Positions 1 to 6,258 of a DNA stretch of 40,058 bases are shown here, one piece after another. How positions within the stretch are numbered: position 1 is the first letter of the stretch; each line of letters begins with the position of its first letter. Position numbers and translations under genes: made by a program. The notes beneath the pieces were generated by a model, which was not told the origin of the DNA, did no database searches, and saw only the letters and a program-made list of their open reading frames with translations. Source of the stretch: an uncultured Myxococcales bacterium (GTDB lineage: Bacteria; Myxococcota_A; Bradymonadia; UBA7976; UBA1532); assembly GCA_903847385.1 (NCBI GenBank), contig CAINDO010000097.1, positions 1 through 40,058 on the forward strand, read 5' to 3'.

Positions 1-158
1 CGCGGTGCGTCAATCCGGCACTCGTGCTCAATCGTCCAACCGCCGAATGCGTCTCACCCCTCCCCGGGGCGAAGGGATTCGTGCGGGTTGGGGTCGAAGG
101 AAACAAGCGCGAAACGAGGTCTTGACGGGCTACCAGATGTCGCCTACACCCGAAATAC

Positions 159-263
159 ATGTATGAGCACCCCGACCCCGGCGGGGTCGGAAGGAGTATC
201 GGCATCGATGTCTACGAGACGCCGGAGTTCTACGACTGGTTCGAGCAGGTGTTCGTCAAATGA
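159..263 (+). pseudogene. Tail of an unknown gene (C-terminal fragment)
   Basis: A short frame ends at the TGA at 261-263 and overlaps the ATG of the next gene in an ATGA arrangement. Its last residues (GIDVYETPEFYDWFEQVFVK) look like genuine protein: acidic, aromatic and non-repetitive. Upstream the frame closes at a TGA at 123-125, so no full-length protein precedes it. I cannot name the family. It is probably the end of a gene whose 5' part has been lost or rearranged, once cotranscribed with the EF-Tu-like gene. It could also be an intact but very small ORF starting at the ATG at 159. Confidence 0.3.
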
Positions 264-559
264 GCCGCTACCAAGCCCGCGTAATCATCTTCTCGTACGA
301 GACGGGCGGTAGGCCGATGATGCCGGTGGGGTCCGGCTACTCGCCCCACGCCTGCACTCCAGGCGGACAGGAGTACCTGCCTATCGTCCTCCATCATGTT
401 CCACCGTCAGCGACCTGCAACGTGGAGTTCGAGGCGGTTATTGAACTTCGCTACCCCGACCGTCTCGACTACATGGTGTTGACCACCGGGCAGGAATTCG
501 ACCTCGTGGAGGGGGCGAAGCGGGTCGGTCGTGCGAGATTGATCGCTTCGTCTTGTTGA
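260..559 (+). CDS. Small protein resembling EF-Tu domain III (beta-barrel)
   Basis: The 99-residue product has the pattern of the C-terminal beta-barrel of translation elongation factor Tu: a first strand (VIIFSYETGGRPMMPVGSGY), a middle strand with acidic and hydrophobic alternation (VEFEAVIELRYP), then FDLVEGAKRVGRARL, which mirrors the EF-Tu ending 'F.l.EGgrtVG.G.V'. There is no GTPase domain, so it is not a translation factor. Stand-alone proteins of this fold exist in bacteria, mostly uncharacterised. The ATG overlaps the stop of the preceding fragment, suggesting translational coupling. Codon use is unlike the rest of the window (AGA, TTG, GCT, TCT and TGT near the end), which fits recent acquisition. 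The family assignment is by eye; the role is unknown. Confidence 0.5.
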   Translation: MSRYQARVIIFSYETGGRPMMPVGSGYSPHACTPGGQEYLPIVLHHVPPSATCNVEFEAVIELRYPDRLDYMVLTTGQEFDLVEGAKRVGRARLIASSC

Positions 560-780
560 TTTGGCTGCGGAGCCAGACCTGCACCCTCTCCGAGGAGGAG
601 CCTCTCCCGAGCCGGAGCATTCGAAGGGCGAGTGGCGAGGGCTCTGCGGCCCCGCCCTGCCGGTGGCCCCCCGGATGCCCGGACGCCCGGATGCCGAGTC
701 ACGTTTTCCGTACAGGTTGAACACGCCGGGCTCGGCTCCGGGGTAGGGGGAGGTCTGCGCCAGAGCCCGGCGCCCGGCCC
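560..780. other. No convincing gene
   Basis: This 221-base stretch has short open frames on both strands, but none has a protein-like composition or a recognisable motif. It separates the EF-Tu-like gene from the 5'-truncated multicopper oxidase and probably contains the break point of the latter. Confidence 0.4.
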
Positions 781-1008
781 GGCAACCCGTTGCCGTACAT
801 GGGCGCGTTGTCGTACCAGGCTTCTGATGTCGCCTACACCCCCGGGCACCCGGACGACGCGTCCAAGGAAGACCTGATCAACCTCGACCCGAGCGAATCG
901 GTCATCGTCTATCGCGGCTTCCGCGACTTCGTCGGCCCGTACGTGGCGCACTGCCACAACCTGGCTCACGAGGACCACGCCATGATGTTCGGCTGGGAAA
1001 TCCAGTAG
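781..1008 (+). pseudogene. Multicopper oxidase, C-terminal fragment
   Basis: The frame encodes the last cupredoxin strand region of a multicopper oxidase. The segment VAHCHNLAHEDHAMM carries the HCH-x3-H-x4-M type 1/type 3 copper ligand signature near the C-terminus, and the protein ends a few residues later (FGWEIQ), as usual in the family. Complete members are about 450-600 residues; here only about 76 are recognisable. The frame is closed by a TGA at 718-720, and residues between there and about 781 do not look like the family. The copper-site signature is intact, so the loss is of the 5' part only. A non-functional remnant or an assembly join are both possible. Confidence 0.75.
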
Positions 1009-1018
1009 GACGCCGGCC

Positions 1019-1591
1019 ATGAACACCCTCACACGTCAGGGCCGCATCACCGGCTCGCTCCAGGGTCTCGGAGCGAGTTGGTGGTCGGTCGGTCTGTTCG
1101 CCGTCGTCCTCTCCTTCGCCAACGGCTTCATCGTCGCCTCGATGCAGTGGACGGTCGGTGCCATCGAGCGCCTGTCGCCCCCGTTCGAGCATTGGATGTT
1201 CAACTCGGTCGTGATGATTCCGGTCTACGCGATCGCCATCATCGGGGCGCTGTACCTCGCCCGCCGCCTCGCCGGATCGGGCAGTGGCAAGGTCAAGAAG
1301 CTGCGGATCGGAATGGGTGCGTCCCTCGACCCCCGTTGCAGCGGTGTCAACGGCGCGCCGGGCCGTGTCAAGGAGGCGCCCGGTCGTACACCCGACGGTG
1401 GTCGCTCGCGATGCCCTTGCCCTGAATGCGCGATCCCGGGGCCGGGCGAGAATTCGCCTGGCCGCCGTGCGAAGTGCCGAGCGGGGCGCGCGCGAACGCA
1501 CACCCGAGCGACCGGCGCCCGAACGCCTACTCGGCCGCCCCCCGCAAATACTCCGCGACCGCCACGCGCCACGTCACCAGCTCGCCGGTGA
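1019..1591 (+). pseudogene. Two-helix membrane protein, probably 3'-truncated
   Basis: The ATG lies 10 bases after the multicopper oxidase stop, as in an operon. Residues 1-98 are credible: two hydrophobic segments (around WWSVGLFAVVLSFANGF and VVMIPVYAIAIIGALYL) separated by a short loop, then a basic stretch GKVKKLRIG. After about position 1315 the frame becomes Arg/Pro/Gly-rich with no protein character. It runs 65 bases into the 3' end of the opposite-strand gene before stopping at 1591. I read this as the N-terminal part of a membrane protein fused to non-coding sequence. The family is not recognised. Confidence 0.4.
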
Positions 1592-1910
1592 CGAAGTACC
1601 CGCTCCACACGTCGAACTCCGCGACCTCGGGCCCCAGCCAGAGCGTGAAACCGTCGCCCTCGGCGATGGTCTGGTGGCGCGTCGCCAGCAGCGGCGCGGC
1701 CGCCAGCTCGGCGAGCCGATCGCGAATCCCCGCGCAGAGCGCCGGCGGCAGGGTCACGTGGCGCGGTCCGGGCCAGACGATCGCGGCGTCGCGGTCGGAA
1801 AGGAAGTCCACCCGCAGGCTGCCGAAGCCCAACAGACAGCTGATGCCGTTCACGGGCGCGTCCGCCGACGCGGAGCGGGGCGTGCGAACGGCGTGAATCC
1901 AGTCGTCCAT
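1527..1910 (-). CDS. Conserved-looking hypothetical protein, 127 aa
   Basis: The 127-residue cytoplasmic-type protein has no signal peptide and no membrane segment. It is rich in Trp and Gly in its second half (DGFTLWLGPEVAEFDVWSG, then GELVTWRVAVAEYL). I do not recognise a family. The ATG at 1910 is preceded by GGAG at a normal distance. It lies 26 bases downstream of the DUF2330 gene on the same strand, so it is probably the last gene of that transcript. Codon use matches the rest of the window. Its 3' end is overlapped by the degenerate tail of the opposite frame ending at 1591. Confidence 0.6.
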   Translation of the reverse strand: MDDWIHAVRTPRSASADAPVNGISCLLGFGSLRVDFLSDRDAAIVWPGPRHVTLPPALCAGIRDRLAELAAAPLLATRHQTIAEGDGFTLWLGPEVAEFDVWSGYFVTGELVTWRVAVAEYLRGAAE

Positions 1911-1936
1911 CGTGGGGGCTCCGGTCGGCCGCGCAC

Positions 1937-3718
1937 TCAGCCCTGGCGGCGCCCGCGGCCGCGTCGCAGCGACGGCATCAGACCGCCGAGCGCGAGGAAC
2001 ATCCAGGCGCCGAAGCCGGGCGCGCGGCCCGTGGCGGAGCAGCCGCCGTCGTCGTCGCCGGTGGCGGCGGTCATGGTGCCGCGGGGCGTGTAGGGCGAGC
2101 CCGGGCTGACGAAGGGCGTCGTGCGGCCGGGGTAGGGCAGGTTGGGCTCGGGCACCAGGATCTCGGCGTAGAACGCCTCGGGGATGGGCGTGCGCGGGGC
2201 CTCGCAGCTCGCGGCCAGGCTGGGCGCGCCCGTGTTCGGGTCGTAGTTCATCTTGCCCACGAGGGCGAAGCCGTTCTCGCAGCGGCAGCTCGGGTTGCCG
2301 TTGAGCGAGACACACTCGCCGTGGTCGCCACAGGAGAACCCGCGGCAGGGATCCATGAACACATCGTCGGCGCCGACGACCTCGGGGTTGGTGAAGTTCA
2401 TGCGGGCGTCGCCGCAGGCCACCCGCAGGCCCGTCGGGGCGGTGGCATCCATGACCACGCGGCCGAGCGTGCCATCGGCGCAGGCGCAGCCGAGCAGCTT
2501 CTGCTGATTCTGGGTGTCCTCGACGACGGCGCAGCGGCCGGCGGCGCCACAGGCGGCGAAGTCACAGGCGCGCGTGTCCTCGGCGGCGATGCCCTCGGCG
2601 TCCCCCGCGGCGGCGGGGGGCAGGTTCTGGCCGTCGCAGTGCTCCACGGAGCTGGGGAGCAACACATGCACGTTGCTCACGTCCGGCGCGTTCACGGCGC
2701 CGAACACGGGGTCCAGGAACATCTCCTCGGGCGACACTCGGGTGTACAGACGTGTGATGTACGGGTTGGCCTCGAGCAGATCGGCCAGCGCGGCCTGGCC
2801 GTCGCGGACCTCCTGCTCGGCCCAGTCGGGCACGAAACCATCGCGCACCTGCATGGCCAGGTCGGCGGTGCCGGTGGCCAGCTCGGTGACGAAGCCGGGG
2901 CCGCGGATCTCGTCGATCTTGCGGGCCACCAGGGGCACGTAGTTGCTCTGATAGCTCCACAGGTCGAACCGGAGCTCATTGTCCGGAATCGTCACCGAGG
3001 GCACGTTCTGCGGCCCGAACTGTGTGTTGCCCAGGACCCAGATCTTCACACCCATCTCGAGCAGGGCGGCGATGCTGGTCAGACGCAGCGGCACGGCGGG
3101 GTTGGTGGCCGTGTACCGCATGGAGATGGGCTTGATGGCGTCCGTGCCCTCGCCGGGCAGGAGCTTCATGGCCACGAACTTCATGCCCTCGGCGGAGTAG
3201 AGCGCGATGAACGGCTCCATGGCCTCGGGGATGCGGAACTGGTTGGTGCGCAGCCACTCGACGAGCGCGCGGGGGTCGCTCGACTCGATGGTGGCCGTGT
3301 CGAACGGACCGACCACCTGACGGTCGTGCACGATCACCTCGCCCGGGGGCGCCTCGCCGCCGTTCTCGGCGCCGCCGGCCGAGGGCGCGCCGTCCGCGTC
3401 GGCGAAGAACTGCTGACACTCCGGCGGGATCTGGAACTGCGGCTGCGTGGCCAGATCCAGCGCGTTGAAGGCCGAGGCGTAGAAGGTCTCGAGCTGCGGC
3501 ACCGAGGGCACCGGCACGACCCAGGCGAAGGACTCGGGGTCACCCTGGTACTGGATCTCGACGATGCTGCGGACGGTCTGCGCGTCCTCCTGCACGAAGA
3601 TGATGCGCTCGGCCTCCTGATCGACGGGCGTGGAGCTGCAGAAGAAGCCTCCGCAGGCCTGGGCGGCGGTGGGCAGGAGCAGGGCGCAAAGCGCCCCCGC
3701 GACGGCGAGTCGACTCAT
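1937..3718 (-). CDS. DUF2330 secreted protein with EGF-like segment and MYXO-CTERM-like tail
   Basis: This 593-residue exported protein has a Sec signal (about residues 1-21) followed at once by the CGGFFC motif (residues 22-27), then 'EIQYQGDP..FAWVVPVP', the hallmark of DUF2330. The N-terminal two thirds is the DUF2330 domain. A Cys-rich part follows, including an EGF-like stretch (DPCRGFSCGDHGECVSLN). The C-terminus is GGCSATG, a hydrophobic segment and an Arg-rich end, the layout of MYXO-CTERM sorting tails, which are processed by a myxosortase and lead to surface lipid anchoring or release. The function of DUF2330 is unknown. The gene lies 51 bases downstream of a paralogue with near-identical architecture, so the two look like a tandem duplication in one transcript. 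Confidence 0.9.
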   Translation of the reverse strand: MSRLAVAGALCALLLPTAAQACGGFFCSSTPVDQEAERIIFVQEDAQTVRSIVEIQYQGDPESFAWVVPVPSVPQLETFYASAFNALDLATQPQFQIPPECQQFFADADGAPSAGGAENGGEAPPGEVIVHDRQVVGPFDTATIESSDPRALVEWLRTNQFRIPEAMEPFIALYSAEGMKFVAMKLLPGEGTDAIKPISMRYTATNPAVPLRLTSIAALLEMGVKIWVLGNTQFGPQNVPSVTIPDNELRFDLWSYQSNYVPLVARKIDEIRGPGFVTELATGTADLAMQVRDGFVPDWAEQEVRDGQAALADLLEANPYITRLYTRVSPEEMFLDPVFGAVNAPDVSNVHVLLPSSVEHCDGQNLPPAAAGDAEGIAAEDTRACDFAACGAAGRCAVVEDTQNQQKLLGCACADGTLGRVVMDATAPTGLRVACGDARMNFTNPEVVGADDVFMDPCRGFSCGDHGECVSLNGNPSCRCENGFALVGKMNYDPNTGAPSLAASCEAPRTPIPEAFYAEILVPEPNLPYPGRTTPFVSPGSPYTPRGTMTAATGDDDGGCSATGRAPGFGAWMFLALGGLMPSLRRGRGRRQG

Positions 3719-3769
3719 GGATGTGTTCCCCGGAGTGTGTTGGGTTGTGGTTTCGCGGTGCGGGTGTGT

Positions 3770-5485
3770 TCAGACGCGGCGGCGGCGGCGCAGCAGGGGC
3801 GCGCCCAGGACGAGCCAGAGGAGCGAGGCGTGGCCGCCGCCCGTGGTGGAGCAGCCGTCGTCGCCGCCGGAGAGCGCGCCGGCGGGCGACTTGCCCGGGA
3901 ACGGCAGGCGCGGCTCGGGGAGCGTGCGGCGGTAGAAGTCCACGGGGACCGTCTGCGACGGCTCGCGACACACGGCGCCGAGTTTGCCATCGGCGCCGAG
4001 CTTGGCGATGGCGACGTAGCCGTGCTCACACAGGCAGGTCTGCTGGGCGTTGAGCGAGAAGCAGGTGCCCTTCTCGCCGCAGGGGTTGGCGATGCAGGGA
4101 TCGGGCAGCGACGGCGGCTGCGTGACGTCGATGACTTCGCCGCCGCCGGGCTCGACGGTGTCGTCGCCGCCGGGCGTGACGGGATCGACGTTCATGCGGG
4201 TGTCCACGCAGGACACGGAGCTGCCGCCGGGCACGTTGCTGTCGACCACGCCGCGGGCGGCCGCGCCGTCGACACAGGCGCAGCCGGGCACCATCACGCC
4301 GTTCTCGTCCGGGCTGGTGATGCACACGCCGCCCTGGCCGCAGGCCACGTAGGCGCAGGGGTCGGGCGCCCCGGCGTTGAAGTCGCCGCAGGCCGGCACC
4401 TGCTCCACCGTCAGGATCCGGTTGCGGTCGACGTCGCCCAGGGCGTCGTCGGCGCCGACGAGGCCGAAGGTCAGGTCGAGGCCCATCTCCTCGGCGGAGT
4501 AGCGGCCGTACAGACGCGTGACGTAGCCGGTGTCGTCGAAGAGCTTGAGGAGCTGCGCCCGCGCCGCCTCGGGGTCCTCGTCGCCGATGGGCTGGGCGAA
4601 CGTGTTCGCCACGGCGTCACGGACGACGTCCGCGGGGGCGGCCGAGTCGGCCACCATGCCCTCGCCCTGGGAGGCGTCGATGGTGCGGGCGACGGCGGCG
4701 GGCCAGTTCGAAGTGGCGCTGAACGGGTCGTAGACGATGTCGGCCGGGTCGACCTCGAGCTCGGGCACGCTGGTCGTGGTGTACCGGCCGGGGCCGAGCA
4801 GGAAGACCTTCACGCCCATCTCGGGCACCGCGGCGATCGAGGTCAGCCGCAGCGGGACCATGGGCGAGGTGGAGTCGTAGACCATCTTCAGCGGCTTGAT
4901 GCTGGTGGTGTCCTTGCCCGGCAGGAGCTTCACCGCCACGAAGTTCAGGCCCTCGCCCAGGTACAGATCAATGAAGGGCACCATGTTGTCGAGGATGCGA
5001 TACCCGTTGAGCCGCAACCACTCGGTGAGCACCTGGCCCTTCGTGGCGGCCACCGTGGTGATCTCGTAGTCACCCACGATCTGGTGGTCGAGGACCTCGA
5101 CGCCGTTGCCCGACTGCGGGGCATCGCCCGCGCCCCCGGCGAAGTCGCCCTCGGCCGCCGAGGGGAAGGGGATCTGACACTCGTCCGGGATCTGGAAGGT
5201 CGGCCCCGTGGCGAGGTCGAGGATCTGGAAGGCCGTGGGCGAGAAGGTGGTCATGTCGCGCGGCACACCGGGCACCGGGACGATCCAGGCGAAGGCCTGC
5301 GGGTCGCCCTGGTACTGGATCTCCACGTAGCTCTCGACCGTGTTGGGCGTCGGCTGCCGGAAGATGATCCGCTCGGCCTGCTGGTCGACCGGGCTGGTGC
5401 TGCAGAAGAACCCGCCGCAGGCCAGGGCCGAGGCGGGGGCGGCGACGGCGGCGAGCGAAAGGGCGGTGGCGAGCAGACGCTTCAT
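3770..5485 (-). CDS. DUF2330 secreted protein with MYXO-CTERM-like tail (paralogue)
   Basis: This 571-residue protein is the upstream member of the tandem pair. It has a signal peptide to about residue 22, CGGFFC at 23-28, then VDQQAERIIF and EIQYQGDPQAFAWIVPVPG, closely matching its neighbour. The DUF2330 region is followed by Cys-rich segments: one with DPCAYVACGQGGVC and an EGF-like one with NPCGEKGTCFSLN. An acidic Gly linker and a GCSTTGGG + hydrophobic + RRRRR end form a MYXO-CTERM-like tail. The product is therefore expected on or outside the outer surface. The ATG at 5485 has GGAG 9 bases upstream. A small hairpin lies 36 bases before the start. No catalytic motif is visible and the function is unknown. 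Confidence 0.9.
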   Translation of the reverse strand: MKRLLATALSLAAVAAPASALACGGFFCSTSPVDQQAERIIFRQPTPNTVESYVEIQYQGDPQAFAWIVPVPGVPRDMTTFSPTAFQILDLATGPTFQIPDECQIPFPSAAEGDFAGGAGDAPQSGNGVEVLDHQIVGDYEITTVAATKGQVLTEWLRLNGYRILDNMVPFIDLYLGEGLNFVAVKLLPGKDTTSIKPLKMVYDSTSPMVPLRLTSIAAVPEMGVKVFLLGPGRYTTTSVPELEVDPADIVYDPFSATSNWPAAVARTIDASQGEGMVADSAAPADVVRDAVANTFAQPIGDEDPEAARAQLLKLFDDTGYVTRLYGRYSAEEMGLDLTFGLVGADDALGDVDRNRILTVEQVPACGDFNAGAPDPCAYVACGQGGVCITSPDENGVMVPGCACVDGAAARGVVDSNVPGGSSVSCVDTRMNVDPVTPGGDDTVEPGGGEVIDVTQPPSLPDPCIANPCGEKGTCFSLNAQQTCLCEHGYVAIAKLGADGKLGAVCREPSQTVPVDFYRRTLPEPRLPFPGKSPAGALSGGDDGCSTTGGGHASLLWLVLGAPLLRRRRRV

Positions 5486-5520
5486 GGGCAGATCTCCGGT
5501 CGGTGGCGAGGGGCGTGGGT

Positions 5521-5541
5521 CGAAGCGCTCTGCAGGCTTCG
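5521..5541. other. Small inverted repeat upstream of the DUF2330 pair
   Basis: CGAAGC and GCTTCG form a perfect 6-bp stem around a 9-base loop, 36 bases before the ATG at 5485. It could be a leader hairpin or an operator. There is no U-tract. It may be chance in sequence of this GC content. Confidence 0.25.
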
Positions 5542-5621
5542 TGCCAGTGCTGTTTCGGGGGCGGGACGTGGAGAACCGTGCCGCGCACCGCGAAAAACCG
5601 TGGTTCGCCGGTCCGCCGGAC

Positions 5622-6224
5622 TCAGGAATTCGTGGCGGTGTCGGGGGTGGGCTGGGCCAGCGTTTCCGCGTCGTCCTGCTGTGTCACCGTCGCCGGACGC
5701 GCGCGCCACCACGCGAGCGCCCGGACGTAGGCCCAGAGGGCGGGCGCGAGCAGGGCGAACTCAATCAGGGCCGTGCGCACGTAGACCTCGGGGTGGCCGT
5801 GGCGGCCGGGGGGCAGGAACTGCCAGGGCAGGGCCAGGTATTTCTGCCAGGCGGGCCAGAAGAGCATCACGCCGCGGCCGGGCGTGCCGTGGCCGTGGCC
5901 GCACATGTCGACGACGGCGTGGCTCAGGACCAGCGCGGTGACGAAGCCGAAGGCCGCGCGGGGCGTGCCGACGCCGCGTCGCCGCACCCAGAGCGCGGCG
6001 AGCAGGCCGAGCGCCGCCGAGAACAGCAGCGAGTGCGTGAAGGTCCGATGCCACACCGTCACGGGCAGGCCCAGGAACCACACGAAGGCGAAGTCGAAGT
6101 CCGGCACCACGGGCAGGAGCATCGCCGCCGCCAGCGCCACCCGCGGCGAGCAGAAGTCGAGGCGGGGCCGGAAGGTGGCCAGAATGGCACCACCGACGAG
6201 GGCGTGGGCGACCGGCAGGGACAT
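5622..6224 (-). CDS. YdjM-type (DUF457) membrane-bound metal-dependent hydrolase
   Basis: The 200-residue integral membrane protein belongs to the LexA-binding/YdjM-like group. It shows MSLPVAHALVGG at the N-terminus, an acidic PDFDF segment after the first helices, and the signature HRTFTHS, the His-Arg-x2-Thr-His-Ser metal-binding motif of the family. A later His pair (SHAVVDMCGHGH) is another likely metal-ligand region. About five hydrophobic segments are visible, with a hydrophilic tail of about 25 residues. Members are predicted inner-membrane hydrolases of unknown substrate. The gene starts 34 bases after the PQQ-propeller gene on the same strand. GTTATC at 6235-6240 (reverse strand) lies about 10 bases before the ATG and may be a -10 element. 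Confidence 0.8.
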   Translation of the reverse strand: MSLPVAHALVGGAILATFRPRLDFCSPRVALAAAMLLPVVPDFDFAFVWFLGLPVTVWHRTFTHSLLFSAALGLLAALWVRRRGVGTPRAAFGFVTALVLSHAVVDMCGHGHGTPGRGVMLFWPAWQKYLALPWQFLPPGRHGHPEVYVRTALIEFALLAPALWAYVRALAWWRARPATVTQQDDAETLAQPTPDTATNS

Positions 6225-6258
6225 GGCGGCGGAGGATAACGAAGGGGCCCGCCCTCCG

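Noticed and set aside
1316-1526. Continuation of the membrane protein gene beyond about 1315
   Set aside because: The frame stays open but becomes Arg/Pro/Gly-rich with no hydrophobic or conserved pattern and then runs antisense into a real gene.
2321-5941. 1206-residue open frame on the plus strand antisense to the DUF2330 genes
   Set aside because: Its His/Gly/Ala/Arg-rich, motif-free translation is the usual shadow of high third-position GC in the real minus-strand genes.
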